Positions 19,307 to 29,290 of a stretch of 41,700 bases of DNA are shown one piece after another. Position numbers and translations under genes: made by a program. The notes under the pieces were generated by a model. That model was given only the letters and a program-made list of their open reading frames with translations, searched no databases and was not told the DNA's origin. This stretch comes from an uncultured Synergistales bacterium (GTDB taxonomy: Bacteria > Synergistota > Synergistia > Synergistales > Aminobacteriaceae). The stretch is from positions 1 through 41,700 of the forward strand of contig CAJOLN010000004.1 of assembly GCA_905235395.1 (NCBI GenBank). Reading direction: 5' to 3'. Position 1 is the first letter of the stretch, and every line of letters starts with the position of its first letter.

Positions 19307-21046
19307 TTGGCATTCAGACGGAAAAAATTTTCACAGACAGATTTACAAGAACACCTTAACTTCATTCCACTTGGTGGACTCGGCGAAATAGGAAAGAATA
19401 TGTACGTCCTCGAATACAATGATGAAATGATTGTTATCGACAGCGGATTGAAATTTCCGGACAGTGAATTACCCGGCATAGATTACATTGTGCCTGACAT
19501 AACATATCTTGAGAATAACCGTGAAAGAATTCTCGCAATCATTATCACACATGGCCATGAAGACCATACAGGAGGACTTCCGTATGTACTTTCACATCTC
19601 GATGTTCCCATTTATGGAACGCAATTAACTCTTGGCCTCATCAAAAATAAACTTCAAGATGACTTGCCCGGCTTCAAACCGAAAACGTTTGAGATAAAAG
19701 CAGGTGATGTAATCAAGATAGGCTCATTCACAATTAGATTTATTGCTGTAGCTCATTCAATACCTGACGGAGTGGCTCTCTCAATTGATACGCCTCTTGG
19801 AAAAATCATTCACACCGGAGATTTCAAACTGGACAGCACACCAATAGACGGACGAGTTACAGATTACGGAGCGTTTGCTGAAGAAGGCGATAAAGGTGTT
19901 ATGCTTTTATGTTCAGATTCAACGAACGCAGAACGAAAAGGTTTCACGCCATCAGAAAGAATCATTTCAGGGACTCTCGATAATCTCTACAGGACATACA
20001 GAAACAAGAGAATAATCATCTCATCATTCGCGAGCAACGTTCACAGAATTCAACAGGTTGCTGATGTATCTGCACGCTTCAACAGGAAGATAGCATTTCT
20101 AGGACGAAGCATGATACGAAATGTTGAACTTGCACGTGAGACAGGATATTTGAAAATTGATTCCAAAATGATAATTCAAATTGAAGAGAGCTGGAAGTAT
20201 TCAGATAATCAGCTTGTGATTGTTACTACAGGAAGTCAGGGTGAACCGTTTTCAGGTCTTGTAACGATGAGCAAAGGAGAGAATAAAGCAATCGATGTTG
20301 GTGAACATGATGTAGTGTTTCTTCTTGCGTCTGTCATTCCCGGAAATGAAAAGCTCGTGAACAATACAATCAATCGTCTGTTTGCTCAAGGCTGCGAAGT
20401 AGTGTATGAAAAGGAAAGACAGATTCACGTATCAGGGCATGCGTCATCAGAAGAGTTAAAGATAATCATGAACATCACAAAGCCGCAGTACTTTGTGCCA
20501 GTTCACGGGGAATATAAACATATGGTGAGGCATTCACAGTTAGCGCAGGAAGTTGGAATCCCACAGCGAAATATATTCCTGATGATTAACGGAGAGATAT
20601 TAACGTTCACAAGGAATGCACCGCCTCACAAAAACGGACATGTTCAATCAGGAGCAGTAATCATTGACGGCAATGCGGCAGGAAGCATAAAGAGTGAAGT
20701 GATGAAAGAGAGACGTGAAATAGCAGAAGACGGAGTTCTTGTTGTTGCAGCAGCAGTTGATGACAAAGGCAACCTCATTTCTCCTGTAGTCATTGAGACG
20801 CAGGGAGTATTCATCTCTGACGACAGCAAGCAGGTGTTCAATGAATTATATGCGGCATCAGAAAGAGCGATACAGGAATTAGCGGGGAAACGAGCGAACA
20901 TTGACGCATTGAAGAAAACGATAAAGGCACGAGTGAGAGATGTATTGAGAAAAAGAAACTCATCATTTGCTGTTGTTCTGCCTGTTATATCTGTAAAATA
21001 TTCTGGATTTGAAGAATCATCATTCTTCGAGAAAGATTTCTTTTAG
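19307..21046 (+). CDS. rnj: Ribonuclease J (TTG start)
   Basis: FIPLGGLGEIGKNMYVLEYNDEMIVIDSGLKFPD, ITHGHEDHTGGLPYVL, GDFKLDSTP, SDSTNAERKGFTPSE, VSGHASSEELK, PVHGEYKHM; AAGGGAGG RBS. Confidence 0.97.
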   Translation: MAFRRKKFSQTDLQEHLNFIPLGGLGEIGKNMYVLEYNDEMIVIDSGLKFPDSELPGIDYIVPDITYLENNRERILAIIITHGHEDHTGGLPYVLSHLDVPIYGTQLTLGLIKNKLQDDLPGFKPKTFEIKAGDVIKIGSFTIRFIAVAHSIPDGVALSIDTPLGKIIHTGDFKLDSTPIDGRVTDYGAFAEEGDKGVMLLCSDSTNAERKGFTPSERIISGTLDNLYRTYRNKRIIISSFASNVHRIQQVADVSARFNRKIAFLGRSMIRNVELARETGYLKIDSKMIIQIEESWKYSDNQLVIVTTGSQGEPFSGLVTMSKGENKAIDVGEHDVVFLLASVIPGNEKLVNNTINRLFAQGCEVVYEKERQIHVSGHASSEELKIIMNITKPQYFVPVHGEYKHMVRHSQLAQEVGIPQRNIFLMINGEILTFTRNAPPHKNGHVQSGAVIIDGNAAGSIKSEVMKERREIAEDGVLVVAAAVDDKGNLISPVVIETQGVFISDDSKQVFNELYAASERAIQELAGKRANIDALKKTIKARVRDVLRKRNSSFAVVLPVISVKYSGFEESSFFEKDFF

Positions 21047-21058
21047 GGAGGCGTTAAT

Positions 21059-21847
21059 ATGATTCACACAATCATTTTAGGTATCGTTCAAGGGTTATGC
21101 GAGTTTCTTCCTGTAAGCAGTTCAGGACATCTTGCATTGCTTCAATACTTCTTCGGCTTCGGAAATGAAAATCTCGTAGCGTTTGATTTGCTTCTTCATG
21201 TTCCTACAGTACTCGTGATTCTGATTTTCTTCTGGCATGATGTCATTCGCATTATCGTTGAATGGTTCGGCGGTTGGTTCAGCAATCGGAAATTATCGGG
21301 CTGGTTTTACGGCTGGGCAATCATAGTCGCGACTGTGATGACTGTGGCAGGACTTCCATTGAGAAAACTTGTTGATGAATTATCGGGTTCTCCTTTATAT
21401 GTAGGCTGCGGATTAATTTTCACGGCACTAATAATGCTAATAGTTCCGTTAATTTCTCGCGGCAGAAGAAATTCATCAATCTTGAAAGTTGCTGTCGTTG
21501 TAGGAATAGCTCAGGGTATCGCGGTATTGCCCGGCGTATCACGTTCTGGAATGACGATCATGGCAGGCTTGCTCATGGGATTGAGTGTGAGTGAGGCATT
21601 TAGATTTTCTTTTTTGATTTCTGTTCCTGCTGTGCTTGGTGCGTCTTTGCTTGAGGCTTTGAAGATATTCAGGTCAGGAGAGGCAATCTTATTACCTGAA
21701 GGAGCATTGTGGGCAGTGATTGCGGCATTCGTTTTCGGTTTTGCGGCATTAACTCTCGCACGCAAAATTATTCTTGCAGGCAAGTGGGGATATTTCAGTA
21801 TCTATTGCTTCATTGTCGGTGTTACTGCTATCGTTCTGTCGTTATGA
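21059..21847 (+). CDS. uppP: Undecaprenyl-diphosphatase
   Basis: ILGIVQGLCEFLPVSSSGHLAL; PGVSRSGMTIMAGLLMGLS. Confidence 0.96.
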   Translation: MIHTIILGIVQGLCEFLPVSSSGHLALLQYFFGFGNENLVAFDLLLHVPTVLVILIFFWHDVIRIIVEWFGGWFSNRKLSGWFYGWAIIVATVMTVAGLPLRKLVDELSGSPLYVGCGLIFTALIMLIVPLISRGRRNSSILKVAVVVGIAQGIAVLPGVSRSGMTIMAGLLMGLSVSEAFRFSFLISVPAVLGASLLEALKIFRSGEAILLPEGALWAVIAAFVFGFAALTLARKIILAGKWGYFSIYCFIVGVTAIVLSL

Positions 21848-22419
21848 AAATCATTCTCGCTTCAGGAAGTCCCAGAAGATTTGAATTGCTTCGATCTCTG
21901 GGAATTACATTTGAAGTCTGCAAACCAGATGTTGATGAACATGTTCTTAAAAATGAATCACCCTCTGAACTTTGCACTAGATTATCTCGTCTGAAAGCAG
22001 AATCAGGAGCCGAAAAGTTTCCTGATTCGCTTGTCATTGCCGCTGATACTATCGTTGTGATTGATGAATTGATTCTCGGAAAACCTAAAGACAGAACTGA
22101 CGCTTTCAATATGCTTAAAAGACTTCAAGGGAAATGGCACGAGGTCATAACAGGGTTAAGCATATGCATGAATAAAAATATTTTGTCACATGATGAACAT
22201 ACGCGTGTAAAATTTCGTGAGCTGTCTGATTCTGAAATCCGTGCTTATGTTTCTACTGGTGAATGCGATGATAAAGCAGGTGCATATGCAGTTCAAGGTT
22301 ACGGTTCACTTCTTGTTGAACGCATTGAAGGTGATTATTTCAATGTCGTAGGTTTGCCTTTGTGCTGTCTGGGGAAAATGCTCAGGAGTGCAGGAATAAA
22401 TTTGCTGTTGGGGAACTAA
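21844..22419 (+). CDS. maf: Maf-like nucleotide pyrophosphatase
   Basis: MKIILASGSPRRFELLRSLGITFEV; VIAADTIVVIDELILGKPKDRTDAFNMLKRLQGKWHEVITGL. ATG at 21844 overlaps the uppP stop; the ORF-track start at 21709 is out of frame inside uppP. Confidence 0.95.
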   Translation: MKIILASGSPRRFELLRSLGITFEVCKPDVDEHVLKNESPSELCTRLSRLKAESGAEKFPDSLVIAADTIVVIDELILGKPKDRTDAFNMLKRLQGKWHEVITGLSICMNKNILSHDEHTRVKFRELSDSEIRAYVSTGECDDKAGAYAVQGYGSLLVERIEGDYFNVVGLPLCCLGKMLRSAGINLLLGN

Positions 22420-22432
22420 TTACCCCTTCAGC
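22404..22432. terminator. Hairpin spanning the convergent stop codons of maf and the lpxK fusion
   Basis: GCTG-TT-GGGG - AACTAATTA - CCCC-TT-CAGC; no strong T tract. Confidence 0.4.
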
Positions 22433-24609
22433 ATTATGTATATGTGTTCGCGTATTGACCAGCCAGAATTCTCACACACATATTCAACAATATCATCAAG
22501 TGCACCAGGCTTACCCATTCGCTGAATTCCGGCCATGCTCATTGATTCATAAAGCGATTCATCATTCAGTACATGCATTACTGTATCTGCGAGTATATTT
22601 GCGTCTGCACGAACAAGAATCTCTGAATCACCGAGCAATTTTTTCTGTACGCGTTTACCTTTCTCATCAATCGATACAACAGGAATTCCTAAACCTGCGC
22701 ATAATTGATTCGCCGTTCCTCCGAGACCAAGAAGTATTTTCACTCCGTCAACTGCTAGTGCAATAGGTTCGCTCGTAAGCTCAATATGAATATCATCATT
22801 CACAAGTTCATCATCAATGACATTCCAGCCCAAAGCCCTGCATGAATCATAAAACTCATCAATCGGCAATGTAGGTGCAAGTACCATTCTGAATTGTGAT
22901 TCGCGTTTTGCAATTATCTTCACGGCATCAAGAATCAATTTCACATCTTCACATGCTCTTTTGCGGCTTCCAGGCAATAACAAAATTACATTTCCCTTCA
23001 CGTGTTCGTGAATTTCATCTTCGTACAGCAAATCCATTATCGGACTCCCTGAATACACTGCTCGTTTCCCTAACTGCTTTGCACTTTCCTCATCGCGTGT
23101 CCATGTACGCAGTGTGAACCGATTTATGATTGCACGTTCAATCCACCAATGTCCTGACAGGTAAACAGTCTTTGCAGTAGCACAGAACATAGGACGTGTT
23201 CCTGAACCCCATAGCGTATGAAGGAGCAAATATACATCACCAACGCATATAGGTGTTCGTATTCGTCCTGCAACCTTCTTCCAGTCACGCAACTGCGCAC
23301 TCACATGTTTCAATAATCCTGCTCTCATGTCTCCGAGCAAATCACGAAGGCTGTACTTCACAACTCCCCCTGAAGGTGTTATTGACGGTGCAGATTTAAT
23401 TTCAAATCCTGCCTGCGAATATGCTTCTCCCTTCCCGACTAACGGAAACGCAGATATATTTGATTCTGAAAGTTTGCGTTTTAGTTTTTTCGCAAGCATT
23501 ACTCCGATTGCATCTTCGCCGTAACCATTCGAGGCTATTATGATTTCGGGCTTCATGCATTCAGTGAGTGAAGAGAAAAATCTTTCAGGCTCATTAAGTA
23601 CAGTGCGTACTCCTGGAACTATAAGAGGCATATTCATATTCCATTTGAATTGTTCTGGAAGATTATATAAATCTTTTTCCGTACATATCATCGCGTCTGC
23701 ATTATTATTTTTCGCAAGTGCACATAAACCTTCAAGCTCTCTTATCGTGTATCTGTGATGATCACGATAATGCTTCTCTCCTGACAGAATTAATCCGTAA
23801 TCTCTTATCGAACGTCTGAAACTTTCAGGGCTTCCTATTGCTGAGAATGCAAAAACTTTCATTCCTGCTTTGGGATTCTCATTCATTCCGAACTTCAGCC
23901 AATCGTCATGTCTCAATACTGACGTAAATATTTTATTATCAGGGACATATTCACGCACACGTTCACGCAATGCTTCAAGCTCATCACGCGCAATCATATC
24001 CGCCTTCGTCAGCACAACTATATCTGCCCTCGATAACGCAGAAACACTTTCACGCATAACACCAGCAGGAGTTAATTTTCCTGAGCCGAAAGGACACATT
24101 GAATCTATAAGCACAATATCGCAATCACGTGCAAGTCTTCTATGTTGAAAAGCATCATCAGCAATCACGAGTTCAATTCCGCAATCTTTAAGCGCATTCA
24201 CACCTTCAATTCTGTGTCTGGCAATCGCAACTGGTATGTCCGGAAGTTTACGCGATAATAATAACGGTTCATCTCCTGCGTCATCGCGTTTACCTTCTCC
24301 GTTTCGTATTATCTTTACGTCTTTGCTTCGGCCTGTGTATCCTCGCGTTACAATTCCTGTCTTCACTCCCTTTGAACTTGCATATTCCGCAAGCATTTCA
24401 ACAAATGGTGTCTTATTTGTTCCTCCGTAAGTGAGATTCCCAACGCTGATTAACAGTAACGGAGATTCTTCTGTTCTCATGAGGCCATGTACACGCATGA
24501 AATCCATAACAGATATTGCTGCTTTGCTTACCCATGATAACGGCGTAAATATTATGTCCATTAGGAAATTATATTTTTCTCCGTTAATGTGATTCATATA
24601 CACCTTCAA
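22420..24609 (-). CDS. lpxK: Fusion protein: tetraacyldisaccharide 4'-kinase (LpxK) N-terminus plus LpxB-related glycosyltransferase-like C-terminus
   Basis: N-terminus SVGNLTYGGTNKTPFVEMLAEYASSKGVKTGIVTRGYTGRS...GDEPLLLSRKL..., LVIADDAFQHRRLARDCDIVLID. C-terminus MKPEIIIASNGYGEDAIGVMLAKKLKRKL...VILLLPGSRKRACEDVKLILDAV...LLGLGGTANQLCAGLGIPVVSID. Confidence 0.88.
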   Translation of the reverse strand: MKVYMNHINGEKYNFLMDIIFTPLSWVSKAAISVMDFMRVHGLMRTEESPLLLISVGNLTYGGTNKTPFVEMLAEYASSKGVKTGIVTRGYTGRSKDVKIIRNGEGKRDDAGDEPLLLSRKLPDIPVAIARHRIEGVNALKDCGIELVIADDAFQHRRLARDCDIVLIDSMCPFGSGKLTPAGVMRESVSALSRADIVVLTKADMIARDELEALRERVREYVPDNKIFTSVLRHDDWLKFGMNENPKAGMKVFAFSAIGSPESFRRSIRDYGLILSGEKHYRDHHRYTIRELEGLCALAKNNNADAMICTEKDLYNLPEQFKWNMNMPLIVPGVRTVLNEPERFFSSLTECMKPEIIIASNGYGEDAIGVMLAKKLKRKLSESNISAFPLVGKGEAYSQAGFEIKSAPSITPSGGVVKYSLRDLLGDMRAGLLKHVSAQLRDWKKVAGRIRTPICVGDVYLLLHTLWGSGTRPMFCATAKTVYLSGHWWIERAIINRFTLRTWTRDEESAKQLGKRAVYSGSPIMDLLYEDEIHEHVKGNVILLLPGSRKRACEDVKLILDAVKIIAKRESQFRMVLAPTLPIDEFYDSCRALGWNVIDDELVNDDIHIELTSEPIALAVDGVKILLGLGGTANQLCAGLGIPVVSIDEKGKRVQKKLLGDSEILVRADANILADTVMHVLNDESLYESMSMAGIQRMGKPGALDDIVEYVCENSGWSIREHIYIMLKG

Positions 24610-24634
24610 TAATCCCGAAATCTTTCACACTCTC

Positions 24635-26395
24635 CTATTCTCCAAACTGCATTTTGTATAAGTCTGCGTAAAGTCCTCCTGCCTTCATCAGCTCTTCATG
24701 ACTCCCTGACTGCGTGAACCTTCCGTCTTCAAGCACAAGTATTCGGTCTGCCTCGCGAATCGTTGTCAGCCTGTGCGCAATGATAAATGATGTTCGCCCT
24801 TTCATGGCCTGATTGATTGCCTTCTGCACCTGATGTTCTACTGCTATATCAAGTGAGCTTGTTGCTTCATCAAGTATAAGTATTCTTGGGTCACGTATCA
24901 CCGCTCGTGCAATTGCTATTCTCTGTCTTTGACCTCCTGATAAAGTTACGCCTCTTTCACCGACTTCTGAATCATATTTATCCGGCAATGATTCAATGAA
25001 CGTTCTTATGTCCGCAATCTCTGAAGCCTCAATAATTTTTTCTATGTCTGCGTCTTCAAGACCATATGCAATATTGAAAGCTATAGTTCCCTTCATCAAT
25101 ATACATTCCTGCGGGACAATTCCAATCTGACGGCGCAGTTCTCTCAGTGAAAGTTCACGTATATCATGGCCGTCAATCAATATGCGTCCGTTATCAGGGT
25201 CATAAAATCTCGGAATCAAATCAACGAGCGTAGACTTGCCTGAACCTGTAGGGCCTACAATTGCTATTCGTTCTCCTGCTTTCACGTTCAGGTTTATATC
25301 TTTCAATATCGTTTGACCTTCTTCATAGCTGAATGATACATCCTCAAACGTAACTGCACCTGTAAGTCTGCCGGGCTTTATTCCCTCATCAGTCAATGTT
25401 CTCTCCTCAACAGGTGACTTCAGCATGTCGAATATGCGTTCTATTGACGCGATTCCTGTCTGCAATATGCTCATTTGATTCATGACGCTTCTTATCGGCT
25501 GTACCATGAATGCGATATATCCCGTGAATGAAATTAATTCTCCGGGTGTCAGACTTCCATTGATGACGCTCTGACCACCGAACCAGAATATAATACAAAG
25601 TGCGAGTATAAGAAACGCCTCAATAACTCCTGATGATATTCCCTGAACTGATACTGCATTCAGTAACGCATTATAATTTTCACGATTAGCCTTTTTGAAT
25701 CTCTCAAGCTCTGAATCCTCCGTTGCAAATGAACGCACAACTCTTATTGCCGAAAATGCTTCCTGTGCTGTTGCTGTGATGTCCGCAAGATGTTCCTGAA
25801 CATTATGTGCAGCCTTACGCAGTTTTTTTGCTGCGAGTGATAAGAGACCTGCTACTATGGGTAGCACTAGTATGATCAGACACGTGAGCTTCCAGTTGAT
25901 ATATAAAATAAACGCGAACATTCCTATGAACGTTACGAGGTTGAACAGCAAATCTACAATTGTTCCTGTAACTATGTTCTGCAATGTCGCAACATCTCCC
26001 GTTATTCTGCTCATGAGTTCTCCGATTCTTGAGGCATAAATTTTTCTGAGACTCATTCTCTGCATATGGTCATATAAATCTGTTCTAATATCCATAACTA
26101 CAGACTGCCCTGCCTGATTCATCAGATACTTCTGCCAGTATGTAGTTATTGCCTTCAACCCGAAAATGAGAAACACTGATACACATATGATGTTGAGCAT
26201 GAAGACATTCTTTGAGATTAGAACATCATCAACGATTGACTTGAACAAATACGGAGGCAGGACATTCAAACCTGACGAGGCAAGCATGAAGAATATTGCG
26301 AGAAGAATTTTCACGTAATGAGGGCGCGTATACGAAAGCAAAAATTGTATTGGTGTTTTATTATTCATATTCATTCGGACGCGGCTATGTCGCAT
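24635..26395 (-). CDS. ABC transporter, MsbA-like lipid flippase (permease-ATPase fusion); start may be internal ATG (~26374 or 26368)
   Basis: GERIAIVGPTGSGKSTLVDLIPRFYDPDNGRILIDGHDIRELSLRELRRQIGIVPQE, LSGGQRQRIAIARA; flanked by lipid A genes. Confidence 0.9.
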   Translation of the reverse strand: MRHSRVRMNMNNKTPIQFLLSYTRPHYVKILLAIFFMLASSGLNVLPPYLFKSIVDDVLISKNVFMLNIICVSVFLIFGLKAITTYWQKYLMNQAGQSVVMDIRTDLYDHMQRMSLRKIYASRIGELMSRITGDVATLQNIVTGTIVDLLFNLVTFIGMFAFILYINWKLTCLIILVLPIVAGLLSLAAKKLRKAAHNVQEHLADITATAQEAFSAIRVVRSFATEDSELERFKKANRENYNALLNAVSVQGISSGVIEAFLILALCIIFWFGGQSVINGSLTPGELISFTGYIAFMVQPIRSVMNQMSILQTGIASIERIFDMLKSPVEERTLTDEGIKPGRLTGAVTFEDVSFSYEEGQTILKDINLNVKAGERIAIVGPTGSGKSTLVDLIPRFYDPDNGRILIDGHDIRELSLRELRRQIGIVPQECILMKGTIAFNIAYGLEDADIEKIIEASEIADIRTFIESLPDKYDSEVGERGVTLSGGQRQRIAIARAVIRDPRILILDEATSSLDIAVEHQVQKAINQAMKGRTSFIIAHRLTTIREADRILVLEDGRFTQSGSHEELMKAGGLYADLYKMQFGE

Positions 26396-27474
26396 AATCT
26401 TGATGCAGCTCCTGATTCACCAGAGAGATTCAAATATTCTTCGCGTGTCTTTCTGAGTGATTCGGGCTTCATGAGTTCCTCGCAAATTTCTTCGGCGGCA
26501 TCTTCGGGAGTAACATCACCGTACATTTCGTTCATGATCTTATGAGGGGCTATCCTGTTCGGAAGTGAAATATATCCCCAGCGTTTAAGTATTCTCATTG
26601 CTCCGTATCTCCGTAAGCGCAATCCAATAATGGGAAGTGAGGCCATGAAACCGAGAATGCCTGCAACAGGAATATACTTCAGAAATTTTTCGGGAGCTAC
26701 AACCAATGCAGGAAGTCCGCAGTGCATAAGTTCAAAGTTATTTGTGCCCGGCTGAGTAAGTGCGTAATCAGCTTCTCTCATTGCAACACCTGCACCTGTT
26801 CGGAATGGTTCAAGCCCTGCCTTCTTCCATTGAACGAATTCTGATTCTGGCATGAACTGTGAAAAGAGAGTACGGATTCTTGCCTCTGGAATTTTCGCAA
26901 GTATGTTCGCTTTCACATCAACAAGCCATTCTAATGCTGCGTGTCTAATTGCTGGTCTTGAGCCTGGCAAAAATAATATTCTCGGTGAATTTTCTTTATG
27001 CGGCCATTTCCATTGAGATAATGCTGAAGGTGTCATATCCATTTCTAACGCGTCTTTCACGAGATCTCCGATTGGAATCACATTATCAAATCCTTTTGCC
27101 TGCTTACGGTATGCAGTTAGCATATTCACATCTTTAATCTGTTTTCGAGGCCCATATGTGTAACATGTCAGCGGAGCATTTGAACTCTTCGACATTCTTA
27201 ACCCAAATTGTATATCTCCTCCCAGTTGAATAATTCTGTCTGTCTTCTCATGTGTTATTTCATTCCATGTTCTTGATGTTCCTGAAGGCCCTTCGAGTTT
27301 ATCGACTCCCAATAACGATGCCGCTTCCCTCTCATGCCCTGATGAGAACGGACACGGTAACAACCATAATGAAATAGAATGTCCCCTTTTACGCAATTCA
27401 GATGCAACAGGACGAACCCAGCCCCATAATTCGCCTGGCCCATTTGTTAAAATAGTTACTCTCACGAAAATCAC
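26371..27474 (-). CDS. LpxB-like glycosyltransferase (lipid-A-disaccharide synthase family)
   Basis: VTILTNGPGELWGWVRPVASELRKRGHSISLWLLPC, ILFLPGSRPAIRHAALEWLVDVKANIL, ADYALTQPGTNNFELMHCGLPALVVAPEKFLKYIP, GYISLPNRIA. Confidence 0.75.
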   Translation of the reverse strand: MIFVRVTILTNGPGELWGWVRPVASELRKRGHSISLWLLPCPFSSGHEREAASLLGVDKLEGPSGTSRTWNEITHEKTDRIIQLGGDIQFGLRMSKSSNAPLTCYTYGPRKQIKDVNMLTAYRKQAKGFDNVIPIGDLVKDALEMDMTPSALSQWKWPHKENSPRILFLPGSRPAIRHAALEWLVDVKANILAKIPEARIRTLFSQFMPESEFVQWKKAGLEPFRTGAGVAMREADYALTQPGTNNFELMHCGLPALVVAPEKFLKYIPVAGILGFMASLPIIGLRLRRYGAMRILKRWGYISLPNRIAPHKIMNEMYGDVTPEDAAEEICEELMKPESLRKTREEYLNLSGESGAASRLCDIAASE

Positions 27475-27545
27475 AACCCTGTGAAAAATTTTGTGCTGAA
27501 AATTTATTTTATAATACGCTCAAAATCAAACAGGAGAAATTTTAT

Positions 27546-29285
27546 TTGATGTACAGAAAATTATTATCGTGTGTCTGTGAATATAAACGTCCTTCACTTG
27601 AAGCACCTTTTTATGTATCTCTTGAGGTCGTCATGGAATGCATAATCCCTTTCATAACTGCAAGGCTCGTAAATCAAATCCGCAATGACTGTACGATAAA
27701 TCAATTGGTCTTTGACGGTGCAATGTTAATCATCATAGCATTGATGTCATTGAGGTTCGGAATAATAGCGGGCAATTCATGTTCAACTGCATCATGCGGC
27801 TTCGCAAAAAATTTACGGAGTGATATGTTCAGGGCAATACAGAAATTTTCGTTTGCAGACATAGATAAATTTTCAACTGCGTCATTAATCACACGAATCA
27901 CAACTGACGTAAGCAATGTTGAGCAAGCCTACATGATGATAATACGAACAGCAATACGAGGGCCTTTAATGTTGATATTCTCGTTCATCATGGCCTTCAT
28001 AATGGGAGGAAGAATAGCTTTAGTGTTTTTGTTTGCAGCTCCGTTCTTGGGATTTGGATTGTATGCAGTTGCGAGGTGGGCAATGCCGACATTCAGAAGG
28101 ATATTCAGGCAGTATGATGAATTTAATGAATCAGTTCAGGAGAATGTATACGGAATGAGAGTAGTGAAATCATTTGTTCGAGAGGATTATGAGAAAGAAA
28201 AATTTTCAGTGAGCAATGAATCACTTCGCAGGAGTTTCACGAGAGCAGAGAGAATACTTGCGCTTAATAATCCGTTAATGCAATTCTGTACATACATAGT
28301 GATGATATTCATTTTGTATTATGGAACATATAAAGTAATCACGTCACGAGGATTAGATTTGAATATCGGACAGATAAGTTCACTCATAACATACGGCACT
28401 CAAATTCTCGGAAGTCTCATGCGTCTCTCAATGGTTATGGTGATGATCACTCTTGCTCGTGAATCAGCAGTACGAATCGTTGAAGTCTTAGAAGCTCAAC
28501 CAACACTAACGAGTCCTGAGAACGGAATAAAGGAAGTTCAGGACGGAGGAATAATCTTCAGAGGTGTATGTTTCAGATACGGAGATAACACAAGAACTCC
28601 ATACGCATTGAGTAACATAAACATAGAAATCAAATCGGGCGAGACAATTGGAATAATCGGAGGAACAGGTTCATCAAAGACTACGCTTGTGCAGTTAATC
28701 CCACGACTATATGATACGACAGAGGGAAGTGTTATATTAGGAGGCCATGACGTAAGAGAATATGAACTTGAATCACTGAGGAATAACGTAGCAGTTGTAT
28801 TGCAGAAAAACGAAATATTTTCTGGGACTATTCTTGAAAATTTGAAATGGGGAAATAAATTCGCCTCTGAGGAAAAGATTTTAGAAGTATGCAGAGTATC
28901 ATGTTCAAATGAATTCATAGAGAGACTGCCGAATAAACTTGAAACTCACATTGAGCAGAACGGAACAAATTTATCAGGAGGTCAGAAGCAAAGGTTATGC
29001 ATAGCGCGTGCATTATTGAAGAAACCAAAAGTATTGATTCTCGATGATGCATTGAGTGCTGTTGATACTCACACTGACGCGAAGATACGTGCCTCACTGA
29101 AAGATTATATGCCTGACGTAACGAAGATAATCATTGCACAGCGTATACTCTCAGTGAAGGAAGCCGACAGAATAATAGTAATGGAAGGAGGAGAGGTGAA
29201 AGCAATCGGAAGACATGAAGAATTATTAAAGACGAGTGAGATTTACGGCGAAATATATTCATCACAGCAGCAGGAATTACAATAG
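27546..29285 (+). CDS. ABC transporter, permease-ATPase fusion (multidrug/lipid exporter type)
   Basis: Six-TM N-terminus; IGIIGGTGSSKTTLVQLIPRLYDTTEGSVILGGHDVREYELESLR; NLSGGQKQRLCIARALLKKPKVLILDDALSAVDTHTDAKI. Confidence 0.92.
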   Translation: MMYRKLLSCVCEYKRPSLEAPFYVSLEVVMECIIPFITARLVNQIRNDCTINQLVFDGAMLIIIALMSLRFGIIAGNSCSTASCGFAKNLRSDMFRAIQKFSFADIDKFSTASLITRITTDVSNVEQAYMMIIRTAIRGPLMLIFSFIMAFIMGGRIALVFLFAAPFLGFGLYAVARWAMPTFRRIFRQYDEFNESVQENVYGMRVVKSFVREDYEKEKFSVSNESLRRSFTRAERILALNNPLMQFCTYIVMIFILYYGTYKVITSRGLDLNIGQISSLITYGTQILGSLMRLSMVMVMITLARESAVRIVEVLEAQPTLTSPENGIKEVQDGGIIFRGVCFRYGDNTRTPYALSNINIEIKSGETIGIIGGTGSSKTTLVQLIPRLYDTTEGSVILGGHDVREYELESLRNNVAVVLQKNEIFSGTILENLKWGNKFASEEKILEVCRVSCSNEFIERLPNKLETHIEQNGTNLSGGQKQRLCIARALLKKPKVLILDDALSAVDTHTDAKIRASLKDYMPDVTKIIIAQRILSVKEADRIIVMEGGEVKAIGRHEELLKTSEIYGEIYSSQQQELQ

Positions 29286-29290
29286 GAGGG

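Noticed and set aside
28650-28685. Atypical Walker A (GGTGSSKTT, Ser in place of the usual Gly before Lys) in the ABC exporter
   Set aside because: I recall GGTGS(S/A)K variants as common in this exporter subfamily; Walker B and signature motifs are intact, so not evidence of inactivity.
28538-28918. 126-aa minus-strand ORF opposite the ABC exporter ATPase
   Set aside because: Shadow ORF of the Walker A/signature region; no independent support.
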